Below, piece by piece: positions 11,231 through 21,497 of a stretch of 64,000 nt of DNA (its first letter is position 1; the number at the start of each line of letters is the position of its first letter). The translations under genes and the position numbers were made by a program. The notes beneath the pieces were generated by a model, which worked only from the letters and a program-made list of their open reading frames with translations, ran no database searches and was not told the DNA's origin. This DNA is from Sclerotiophoma versabilis (lineage: Eukaryota; Ascomycota; Dothideomycetes; Pleosporales; Didymellaceae), in assembly GCA_012274445.1 (NCBI GenBank), contig JAAROD010000015.1, forward strand, positions 2,356,001 through 2,420,000, given 5' to 3'.

Positions 11231-12974
11231 ATAATTTGGATTTCAGAGTCTACTAAATAAGATTCGACGACAGTTGAAGATGGCGCTGAGACCGATCGAG
11301 TGGTATCGTGATCTTTTTCTGGTGTTAAGTATGCATGAGTTCTCGAAACTTTACTCTTCCTTATTAAACAACTTAATGACAAGCTTATGGGACATTTATT
11401 CTGGCAATACTCAACGCCGAGTTGCTGATATCAGTGATCGAGTTGCATCCTGTAAGCTGCATGTACTGCCGAAAGTCCGTACACTAACGATATCAAGCAT
11501 CTTTCACACTTCAGCTTTACTACTGTACTACAATAATGCAGGCTAGCTATCAACAAAACCATCGAAATGTTCCTCTAACGTGCCGCTAGGGTCCCTCTAA
11601 AGAGCTGGCTCTGTGGACTAGCAGCACTTTGCTTCTATATTCAAATATATCTGCTGGATCTTATCCCTCCATCAATATGCATTCAAAACTAATCAGCTGC
11701 AGCCCTGAAGCACTATGGTAGCGCTTCTATAGTTGTACGAGTTCCTTCCAATTGTAGGCCACTGTAAGAACTAACACTGATTCCCTCACAGCGATACTCG
11801 CGATCCAGTAGCACACCTTCTGCGGTCAAGACACCTTTGATTAAATCTGCACCTTCTTGATTCTTCGCAACTAGTGTGTCCCTCTTGCCCAGAAGTGATA
11901 GTTGGAGTCGAACCTCACGGAACCAGCATCAATGTGTGTCTGCACGAATCGTCTCTGACGCCTTCCCGAGCATAGGGAACGCCATACACTCGGGTGACCT
12001 AAAGTCGTTTCATTGCTCGTTGCAGCTGACTTCAAGAACAGAACTATTGGGAGTAAAGAACATTGCAACTCAGTCGGCTTTTTCTGCTCTCTAATGATGC
12101 GTTCTTGCTTCGTACAGTCCTTCATCGCATATACCTGTGCAGCATAGTTACCAGAGCGATGGCTTAGGAGGCTTCGCATGTCCCCTCCACAAAACAGTTT
12201 GCGAAGAGTGACACTCCTATATGCACGTGGTGGTTGACAGAAGCACGACTTGTAGCTAGCTCGTCTTCAAAATAAGCTAAGGCCTGGATGCTGACTGGTG
12301 TCAGTGCCTCGTTACGCATGAAGGAAAACTGATCGTCTTGACGAGAACCCTCAGGAATTTATCAGCCTCTGAGACATATCTGAGAACATGAGTGCGCAGT
12401 CTGTACTTCTGTAGGCGTGTAAATTGCCTGCGATAGCGATCTGGTCTATGCATCCTGAGGTCTGAAGGTCTGAATCGTAGCTTCGTTAGCTGCGTGCTGG
12501 CTGTATCATCACTGCGCCGGTTTGATAATGCGATCGTGTGATGACAAAGACAAAATTGAAGAACGCGACAGTACAAATCCAGAAGCGACAGACCTCATAT
12601 ACTAGCTGGTAGTTTGGCAGAAGCGGCTGACTGTGGACTATCAATGCTAAGATTCACAGATCCAGTGGGAACTTGCTTGGATTCGAACTTCTCGACCATG
12701 ATCGAAGTTAGTTTACTTCCTGCTGTGACTGGACTCGTCAATTGATCCTATAGTCCGACACACGAACTGGCAGTGTTCTTTCCGGTTTCGGCATGGTCTA
12801 TCCCTAGTGTGAGTGTAAGATGTGGGGCGCGCGGGGTATCAACTACATGAGATAAGTTTGTCTCAACATTGAGTCAACATAGGCGTCGAGTACACTGAAA
12901 CAGTTTTACCACGAAAGGGTTTGCACAACTGTATCTGTTCATTTGAATGCAAGTGCAAGTGTCCTGACCTAACC
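11231..12974. other. 1.7 kb intergenic stretch, no supported gene
   Basis: Frames in this stretch are short and overlap on both strands. I looked for tRNA near 12670-12700, where ggattcgaac resembles an inverted B box, but no cloverleaf or A box fits. No transposon protein recognised. Confidence 0.4.
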
Positions 12975-13481
12975 ATGTCCAACACAAGGATGGCTATCCG
13001 CTCATCAAAAGCTCCGTCACCGCCCTCCTTCCTATCGCAAGCCATTCGAGATGGAAACCTCCTATTTTGTTCCGGCCAGGTCGGTGTCGACCCAACTACA
13101 AATTCACTTGTCTCAGGCACAATTCAGGACCGAACAGTAAGCTCCTATCACATGCTGCCTACGATGCATACAGAGCCTGATCTACACAGCGTCAAGTGCT
13201 TCAGAACCTATCCGCAGTATTAGAAAGTGGGGGATCAAGCCTAGCCTTGGTCAGCAAAGTCAATATTTTCTTGGTGGAACCGAGCGACTTTGCGGCTATG
13301 AACGAGGTTTATGAGACTTTCTTTGTGGGTACCAAGCCGGTAAGTTCTGGATCATTTCGATTTCGAGCGAATTGTTGACGTCGAGTAGGCCCGAACGTGC
13401 GTCTTCGTGAAGGCCCTACCTCTCGGTACTGATGTTGAAATTGAATGCGTTGCGAGTGTTGATGTTAAGTCAAAGTTGTAG
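12975..13481 (+). CDS. RidA/YjgF/Hmf1-family reactive-intermediate deaminase
   Basis: Three exons, 12975-13136, 13190-13339 and 13389-13481 (introns 53 and 49 nt), give 134 aa, the normal length for the family. Landmarks: SQAIRDGNLLFCSGQVGVDP near the N-terminus, QVLQNLSAVLESGGSSL, a VEPSDFAAMNEVYETFF block, then KPARTCVFVKALPLGTDVEIE, which contains the conserved Arg (after the second splice) that binds the carboxylate of the imine substrate in RidA. Family members hydrolyse 2-aminoacrylate-type enamine/imine intermediates formed by PLP enzymes; mitochondrial and cytosolic forms exist. An in-frame upstream codon at 12921 would add 18 residues rich in Cys; I prefer the ATG at 12975 because family alignment begins just after it. 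Confidence 0.9.
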
Positions 13482-13861
13482 CTTTGAGAGTCACGCGTAT
13501 GGGATGCAGTTGGCAAGAGCACCCACTCACACTACAGCCATGCAGGTTTTAGCACCCTGAACTGTGGGACAGATTAGTACTTTAGGCCGTATCCTACACA
13601 CGACAGGGGTGTCTTCATATGCACTTGCCGTCACCTTGAGACTGCAAAAGCGCTGCTTGGACCGACAACTTCGCTAAGACGTCTCGCATTTGGAAGTAGG
13701 GGTCAAGACCGAGGTAAGTAATATTTGCTAAGAGATCTACACATCCCGCTGCAAAGTACAAGAACATTGCATGAAGCGTAACAGGCCGTTCACATAATTT
13801 TTGGTATTAACTCTTCTCCTTATCTCTGTCATCCTCTTCCACTCACTCCGATGGGTTGCAG
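13482..13861. other. short convergent intergenic space
   Basis: Between the stop of the RidA gene (+) and the stop of the sugar transporter (-). Probably two 3' UTRs. No gene seen. Confidence 0.5.
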
Positions 13862-15598
13862 CTATGCCATATCCTTGGAGTTGACAGTTTCGAGGTGAGT
13901 GTGGGCGCCCGTCTTCTCGACACCGTAGTCGGAGCCAGAATCGCCGTCGGTGTGGAAGCTGTCGACAACTGTAGTCTTGAAGTGGCGCGCAGGCACCTTC
14001 CTCTCGAAGAGAATGTCGAGTTCGGCGTAGGTGCGGCCCTTGGGCTCGGGAAGGCGAAAGAAGGCCCAAACAAAGCAGAGGAAGCATGTGCCGGCGTAGA
14101 AGAAACCAGTCTTAGCGCCCCAATTCTACATGATGTTAATAATCTAGTTCTGTTATTGCAGAGATGGCAAACTTACCCATGCTCCAGGGTTCAACATGCG
14201 GGGAGTGAGGACGTTACCAACGCAAGAAGCAATATTGTAAAAATTACGGGCCAAGACAACGGTCTTCTGGCGGAGACGAGTAGAGGGTATCTCAGCAACG
14301 ATTGCATAACAGACAGGTCCGACTGTGATGTTGTAGACACAAGCGAATGTAAGGAGGAGGGCACCGACAGCCCATTGAGCGCCAGTATTGTTCCTGTCAA
14401 TAGTACCGCAGGCTCCGATGACGACAAGGATGACAACCATTGCCAGATCACCAAGGACGTAGAGAGTACGACGTCCGACACGGGGAATGAGAGTCCATGC
14501 GATGAAGACACCAACAGCACCAATAGCGTACTGACCAAGGGACAAAGAGAATGAGTTCGACTCGTTGAGACCAGCCTGCACGAAGAAGTATGTCGAGTTT
14601 CCGATGAGAGCAGCACCGCAAAAAGCTTGCGTAAACCAAGTCATACATGCTATCTCAGTACGACGGAGATCGGTGCCACGGAAGCAGTCAAGGTAGGAGG
14701 TACCCTCAGAAACAGCCTTCTCGAGCTCGTTGGTGTGACGCATCATAGCAATGGTCTCGTCGGCGTTGAAGTCGGGGTGCTTTTCAGCGGAGGTAAGGCG
14801 CTGCAACATGAATTTAGCGGCCTCATCACGGCCTTTGCGAACGAGCCACCAGGGTGACTCAGGAGCGAAGTAGATGCCGATGAGGATGGGGGTAGGCCAG
14901 AGCCACTGCAGAGCATAAGGAATGCGGTAAGCCCATTGGTCAGGGCGGAGCGCAACGCCCTTGAGGACACCAGAAGCGAGGAACTGGCCCATAACCCAGC
15001 AGAGATTGACATAGGTGGTAAGAATGGGACGCAGGGGAACGGGAGTAACCTCGGCGGCATATGTGCATGTCAGGGTCTGGAAGACACCCCATGGAATACC
15101 ACAGCAGATAAGACCAACGAGCAGCATCTCAACATTTTGGGCGAAGAAGACGATGAAGATGAAGAAGTTGACGGCGAACAGAGCACCCATCATGGTCTTC
15201 CTGTAACCGAAGCGATCTGCGATATAGCCGTTGAGGAGGAGACCGAAGAATTCACCAACAAAGGCACCGTTGGTAAGACCGGCTTGCCATGCTGCGGTGA
15301 TTTCCCAAGATCCATCGGGGAGCTGAGAACCGTAGCGCTGCTTGAAGGCGGGGGCGGCGAAAAGAGAACCAATGAGGACCTTGTCGAAACCTTCCATGAT
15401 GATGGCTGTAGAAAGCAAGACGGACCAACCAACGGCCTTGGGATAGAGCCTGATACCCTCACGCAGAGACATCTTTTGTTCCATCTCTGTAGCCTTGCTG
15501 GCGTCGTGGGCGACCTGTCTGTGGTCGTGCATGGCTAATGAAAGCTTGCGCTGCTGGTCGACGTCAACCGCGACGACGCTGCTGTTGCGACGAGACAT
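13862..15598 (-). CDS. MFS sugar transporter, maltose/alpha-glucoside:H+ symporter type
   Basis: Two exons, 15598-14177 and 14125-13862 (intron 51 nt), give 561 aa with twelve hydrophobic segments. Family signatures: GYIADRFGYRKTMM in the loop 2-3 position, PESPWWLVRKGR at the end of helix 6, an intracellular loop with the DETIAMM-type sequence, RVGRRTLYVLGD in loop 8-9, and PEPKGRTYAELDILFERKVPARHF after helix 12, the sugar-porter C-terminal motif. The sequence is nearest to fungal alpha-glucoside (maltose) permeases, which move maltose inward with protons at the plasma membrane. Its partner is the glucosidase gene 1.1 kb away on the opposite strand, and a Zn2Cys6 gene follows; this is the classic MAL arrangement. 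The last exon supplies the final helix, so the 481-aa reading of exon 1 alone would be incomplete. Confidence 0.9.
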
Positions 15599-16681
15599 GG
15601 TGGTAATGAATGGTGTTGTCGAGGTCGAGACGGAGGATGTCTAAGAAAGAGGGAGAAAAGCCGTGAAGCCAACCAAGACCTCTTGTCCAGAGCTTGATCT
15701 AGAACTGTGGAGTTGTATTCTAAGCTTGCTGATGATCCTCTGTTTCGGGTGGCCTTGAGGTTGTCTTATACAGATTGCTCGAGCTTCAGTATGCACGTCT
15801 CATGCCTTGCCCTTACTCCGCCAAGTGAGGGAATACCAATGGTGTGGTGTGGAGAATGACGCGGGGAGACAGGCGAGGGCTGGGGGCGTAGAAGCCACGC
15901 CCGCTGCATTTCTGCAGACAATATCTCCATCTGGAGATAGCCTGCTTCTAGCCTGGAGGAGAGGCGCCGATGCGCCAGCCTAGCAGATTTGCGTCGCCAG
16001 AAAATAGGGGTTCGATTCGTCTGATGCCGGTCCGACTTGCCCGAATTTGCTGCTGGAGGTACGAAATGTCATCACGTGGCCTGCACAATGCTAGTTCATT
16101 CACTAGCCGCCACCGAAGTCCGGTCCTTTGAGCTAGAAAATCGCGAAACCCGGGGCAAGCAAGGGATGTGATTCGCACGTTGTCGGCATACTTAGCTCGA
16201 GGCGTTCGTGCCGTCCCCAGCTTCCAAGCCTCCAACGATTCCTTACCTCGCTTAATTTCTGTGAGGGGTGTGGGGAAGAACAAACGTGCACCCCATGTTG
16301 TCACCTCATGGGAAAGGATAGTGTTTCGTGACACCGCACCTAACGGCACCTACCCTCCTCAACTCACTGCCACACACGACGGCCCGACCTTCAGCCAATC
16401 GAAATCCTTCCGAAAATTACCCCGCGCTTCAAGTGTAGAGCCTCAATATCAGGATGGATCCTCAACTACATGTGAGTTTCAATCTAAAGCTCGCATTTTG
16501 CTCCACCGCAGAACCCGCTGGACACAGTTTGATGGTATAAGAGCCGGTCTCGCAAGCCACCTGATTATCGAAAGAAGAGCCTTTGATCGTTTGACTTTGT
16601 CCGTCTACGTTCAAGTTCAATCGAGCCTTGTTTCTGCACATTCTGCACTTCTTGCATTCGTCCTTTGAGCACATATCTGAC
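15599..16681. promoter_or_regulatory. divergent promoter of the maltose transporter and alpha-glucosidase
   Basis: This 1,083-bp space lies between two head-to-head MAL-type genes. On the minus strand a TATAAG box occupies 15770-15765, 167 bases upstream of the transporter ATG; on the plus strand a TATAAG occupies 16536-16541, 146 bases upstream of the glucosidase ATG. CCG triplets cluster at 16027-16043 (three, spaced 2 and 6) and 16113-16122 (two, spaced 4); such triplets are the half-sites of Zn2Cys6 factors like the one encoded at 18571-20372. Several GTGGGG/GCGGGG/CTGGAG hexamers fit the CreA consensus SYGGRG, but this motif is too short to weigh much. An open frame at 16168-16668 inside it is probably not a gene. 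Confidence 0.6.
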
Positions 16682-18463
16682 ATGACTGTCACACAGAGAC
16701 CTTGGTGGAAGGATGGCGTCGTCTACCAAATCTACCCCGCTTCCTTCAAGGACTCCAACGGAGACGGAGTAGGTGACTTCCAGGGCATTATATCAGAGTT
16801 AGACTACATTCGCTCGATAGGCGTCGACACCATCTGGGTCTGTCCTATGTACGATAGCCCGCAAGTTGACATGGGATATGACATCCGCAACTATGAAGAT
16901 GTATATGCTCCATACGGCACGCTCGAGGACATGCAGAGGTTGATCGATGAGACACATGCTCGTGGCATGCGTATAATCCTCGACCTCGTCGTCAACCACA
17001 CCTCCAACCTGGTGAGTCTTCGCACATCATTTGAACCGGACGAATTGTACTAAATCTTTCAGCACGAATGGTTTCTTGAGTCTCGCTCGTCGAAAGACAA
17101 CCCCAAGCGCGATTGGTACATCTGGCGCCCTGCCCGCTATGTCAACGGTGAACGTAAGCCCCCAAACAACTGGGTGTCAAACTTCACAGGAAGTGTTTGG
17201 GAGTGGGACGAGCACACACAGGAGTATTACCTTCACCTGTTCTGCCCCGAACAGCCTGACTTGAATTGGGAGAACGAAGAGACCCGAAAGGCCATCTACA
17301 AGTCTGCAATGGAATTCTGGCTCGACCGCGGTGTCGACGGCTTCCGCGTTGACACGGTCAACATGTACAGCAAAGGCGAAATGCTCGATGCTCCAGTCAC
17401 GGACCCCGGATCCGAGTGGCAGTTCGCTGGCTACCAGTACTGCAACGGCCCCAGGATGAGGGAGTTCCTCGGCGAGATGAACCAAGTCCTCAGCAAATAT
17501 GATGCGATGACCGTCGGCGAATGCCCCAACACCAAAGACATGGCACGTGTTCTTGAATATGTCTCTGCAAAGGAGAAGCAGTTGAATATGGTCTTCCAAT
17601 TTGACGTTGTGGACGTCGGCCAAGGTCCCTACAAATTCCAGACCACACCACGCAACTGGATTTTGCCCGATTTCAAGAAGGCCATTGCACGCACACAAGA
17701 TTTGATCCGTGGGAACGACGGCTGGACAACAGTTTTCCTCGAGAACCACGACCAATCCCGCTCCATCACCCGCTTCACATCTGACGCGCCCGAACACCGT
17801 GTTGCTGGTGGTAAGATGTTGAGCTTGATGATGTGCGCACTCTCCGGCACCCTCTTCATCTACCAAGGCCAGGAGCTCGGCATGACCAACTTCCCCAAGA
17901 GCTGGACCATGGACGAGTACAAGGACGTTGATTCCACAAACTACTACAAGATGGTTGCTCGCCGCACAAACAACGACCCAGCGGCATTGGAAGCAGCACA
18001 CACCTCGCTTCAGCACTTGGCCCGTGATCACTCACGTGTGCCTATCAGTTGGTCTGCCGGTCCTACAAACGGCTTCTCACCATCAGATGCCCATGCGAAG
18101 CCATGGATGCGCCCGCTCGAAGATGCCGACGTGTGCAATGCGAAGCAGCAGCAGGCGGACAAGAACTCGGTGCTGTCGTACTGGAAGCGCATGCTGGCGG
18201 TGCGCAAGCAGTACAACGACCTGCTCGTGCACGGCGAGTACGACGATTTGGACGTTGCGAATCTCGATTTCTATGCTTTCACAAAGACGTGGAAGGGTAA
18301 GAAGGCGTTCGTCATCTGTAACTTCACAGAAAAAGCGCAGAAGCTATTTGTTCCTATTCAGGTTGGCAACGTGAAAAGGGAGTTGCTCATCAGTAGTGTG
18401 AATGAGCCAGTTGAGGAGGAACTAGCTGCTTGGGAGGGCAGGATCTATTTGCTTGTGAATTAA
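16682..18463 (+). CDS. alpha-glucosidase (maltase), GH13 family, intracellular
   Basis: Two exons, 16682-17011 and 17063-18463 (intron 51 nt), give 576 aa. The chain begins directly with the barrel (WWKDGVVYQIYPASF) and has no signal peptide, so it acts inside the cell on imported sugar. Catalytic residues: nucleophile Asp about 207 in GFRVDTVNMYS, acid/base Glu about 263 in VGECPN, and transition-state stabiliser Asp about 340 in LENHDQSRS; the first conserved region is DLVVNHTS. The residue after the nucleophile is Thr, as in yeast maltase and unlike the Val of yeast isomaltase. The product should release glucose from maltose and related alpha-1,4 glucosides. It is divergent from the maltose permease gene and ends 107 bases from the stop of the regulator gene, consistent with a MAL cluster. 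Confidence 0.94.
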
Positions 18464-18570
18464 GCGAATGTGGAAATTCCGCTCTTGTGGATATAGATGT
18501 GCTTTGTTATCACGGCCAGAATAGATATAAGGAATACGGTATCAATCATGCTTTAGTATCACGAACGATG

Positions 18571-20372
18571 CTAGGATGTGCTGAAATGTGCCATCGACAG
18601 TCGCCTCGATATATGGTTCCATGTAGCCAGTTGGCCTACTCTCACTTCTCTCGGGATTCCGATGCCTTTATTCTGATGTGTCTGTTCATGCCCTATCGCT
18701 TGTTCATCCGCCATCTCTTCAAGTCCTGCAGCCGTTTTGGATTGCGCCACTTGGTACCAGGGGTCGTTCGCGCAGGGGCTCTGCAGATCCAGCGGTAAAT
18801 TCGGCGAGCTTGCATTGCTGACTGCCTCGGGGAACATGGTCTGCAGGCGCTCGAGCTTCTCAAGTAGGATACCCCGCCGAGTAGCGTCTAGCTGAGGCAA
18901 GAGTAGTACAAAATCCAGAATGAAGAGGAAGTCGTCAATTCGAAGAGCCGTCTCTTCTATGGTAGCTGCAGGAATGTGAATTAATACATCGGCAATGGTG
19001 TCGGTAATCTCGAAAAGCTTTTGTGTGATGCTACTACCGTGCACCTCAATGTCCTGGCGTGACATACTCGACAGCTGCTGCCGAAGCGATTGCGATAATC
19101 GGACTGGGAACAGGAGCGACAGACACTCTTTGGACGATCGCGACGAAAGCAGCGTCTGGCCCATGGCGAGCCGCCAAACTAGTGTGCGGAGCCACTCGCG
19201 TGTGATGGTCAAGTCCGCGCGCTGCATCATTGAAAGATTTGCTAGCTCGAGTGCATCGGCTTCCGGATCACCCTCAAGCTCGCGCGACTTGGCCTCGACC
19301 CATGTACTGGTGACAGGACCAGTCTGTCCAGCTGCACCGAGCCAGCTGCTGAGAAACTCTGTGTCTAGAAGTCGGAACAGTTTGATGATCTGGTTGAACC
19401 CCTCGTGAACCTGGACAGGAATGGTGGGATCGTCCTCCGGTAGTGTGTAGAGTGGCAACATTATGGCTTGACGGTAGTCCAGAATGGCGAGGAAGCGCTC
19501 GTGAATGTACGCCTGCCAGTAAAGGCGCTGCCGCCTTGATCTTTCTGGCCCTGACAGGTTCACAACATGTTCTGGATTATCAATGCGCAGCAATTGTATC
19601 GCGCTTATTGCATCCCTCATCCAGTGAAAAGCTGCATCGCTGCCCTGCAAACTCATGAGGCAGTTGTGAATGAAGATCGACTGCATAGCTCGCATGACTG
19701 ATGAGTGGTGACTCTTGTGTGGTGGCTTCATCGTATCCACCGAAAGATCCATGAGGTTTTCTATAGTCTGCACAACTTCTTCTGTTCTTCTATCTCCATA
19801 GCGAGTCAGATTGAGGGTACAGCCACCAAAGGAGTATATGAAGGATCGCATCTCTGGGTCGTGATCCATTGAGTTGATGTAATGCCGTAATTCGTGCTCA
19901 GCGATGACCGGTTGAACAGGGTAGACACCTTCCATGTAATCTGGTATGAGATCCATAAAGAAGGTCTTGCTGTACTGAGGACCAATAGGTGATTCAGGAG
20001 ATGCTGGGTTAGGTGAGTATTGACTTCCCTACATCTGACATCAAGTATCTCTCGGCTGAGAGAAGACGCACCTGAGCTGAACGCGTTGCGGTCGACAGCG
20101 TACAAGAACCCGCTATATGGTTGGATGTGCTGTCCGTTCGCCGGCAGTATAGTAGGCGGTGATGATGAGTGAGGGTTGTTCATCTGGTTTCTGAACTCAG
20201 AGATGATATGTCCTCTCTTGCCCTGGCTCCTCAGCTTGCCCGTAGCGGAGTACACGCATCTCAAACCGAGGTGACTGCATTGTTGACAACGCTCCTGGCC
20301 GTTACATTTCACCTTGCGGCGCTTGCACGCATCGCACGCCTTGGAGACTCTTTTTTGAGTTGATGATTCCAT
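18571..20372 (-). CDS. Zn2Cys6 transcription factor, probable MAL-cluster activator
   Basis: Two exons, 20372-20072 and 20003-18571, give 577 aa. The N-terminus holds a full binuclear zinc cluster: Cys13, 16, 23, 29, 32 and 39 with spacing C-x2-C-x6-C-x5-C-x2-C-x6-C and the basic KRRKVKC. The rest is a middle homology region typical of fungal activators. The intron (68 nt) was placed with acceptor CCCAG at 20004; two nearer AG sites leave a stop in frame, while this one preserves frame through SPESPIGPQYSKTFF. It lies beside a maltase and a maltose permease, the same set as MAL loci of yeasts and malP-malT-malR of Aspergillus, so it probably activates them in response to maltose. That role is inference from context; the domain is certain. 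Confidence 0.88.
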
Positions 20373-21497
20373 TGTAGCGGATCATAGTGAGCAGGGAAAT
20401 GCTCTTGTAAGGATCTCCACGGGGTGCGGGCGATGATGTGCGGGAAGCTCAAACTGTGGAGTGCGGAGATACCGGAGGGCTAGTGCGCTTTTGGCCTACC
20501 CTCAAGCCTTCTGATTCGCTTGTTGGTCCCCATGTTATATTGACATGCAGACACACGCAGGAGGCGCAGGTACTAGAATCATGCATGGAAACAGGGGTGA
20601 GATGTATGTAAGAGCGGGCGTGATGTTGGAACTGGTAATTCTAACGAACCTTGTGTTCAGCGGGTGCCGACCATAGCGCTTCCCTGTTGACCACATGGCA
20701 CACGCATGTGCAAATGTACTAGCTAACGGGGTATGAGCGTAATTTCCACCAGATGTATTTCCACATGAAACATCGTCCGAACGTGTGTAGACCTTTTAGA
20801 AGCCGCGTCTTCGTTGTCAACATGTGACAAATGTCATCGGTCAAGCTCGGCATGACTGCCCTAAGGGGCCAACCAGAGTGTAGAGCCACGCGGTGGACAA
20901 ATTAGAACTTATACCGAACACACCTCACAGCAAACACACTTGATATGGGCCCAACAATAAAAGTGCTAATTGCAAGAAACACAGTGATAGACAAATAGTT
21001 GTATATACTATCTTCCTAGTTATCCAGATTTCGAGAACAATTTCTTTAGCTAAAACAAACAGGTGTCAAAGTTAGGCGTGTTATTAGTGTTGTGTTAAAG
21101 TACGCTTGTCTTAGTGAGGATTGAAGCTTGTGGAGACCGCTCTTTTGTGTCACCTGCATGAGAGCTTAATTCAAGCGAAGCTCGCGTCATGAACCCAGAT
21201 CATCGTAGCGTAGCATGGATGTGGAGAACAGCATAATGACTCCGAGATGACAGGACCGCGTAGCAGATGCAAATGTTGGTAGAAGGAGTTGGCCCGTGAG
21301 AAAAATATGCTTGCAAGTACGATAATGACTCAAACACCGCTTCACTATGCTATGCTATGCTATGCTACGCTACGCTGCGCTACGCTATGCAAATTCAGAT
21401 GTGGCGACCCAGCCAGGACTATGCAAAAGGGACGTCGAAAGCCGAAGCTTTGAAGACCATCAATCCAACATCACCCACACAGCCTCCCATGTGCCTC
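20373..21497. other. 1.1 kb intergenic region with a pentanucleotide repeat
   Basis: Promoter side of the Zn2Cys6 gene and 3' side of CDC6. No gene-like frame. Moderately AT-rich between 20930 and 21070. The only structure I see is the pentamer array at 21345-21390. Confidence 0.5.
21345..21390. repeat. TATGC/TACGC pentanucleotide microsatellite
   Basis: About nine head-to-tail pentamers, alternating TATGC and TACGC with one TGCGC variant. All differences are single transitions. It lies about 110 bases past the stop of the CDC6 gene. Confidence 0.9.

Noticed and set aside
12660..12700. tRNA-like B box on the minus strand (ggattcgaac)
   Set aside because: No A box at the right distance and no acceptor or anticodon stem can be drawn.
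15995..16035. tRNA-like motif ggggttcgattc
   Set aside because: The flanking bases do not pair into a T-arm and there is no A box upstream.
16168..16668. 166-codon frame upstream of the alpha-glucosidase
   Set aside because: It lies inside the divergent promoter, has no recognisable domain and overlaps an antisense frame; likely chance.
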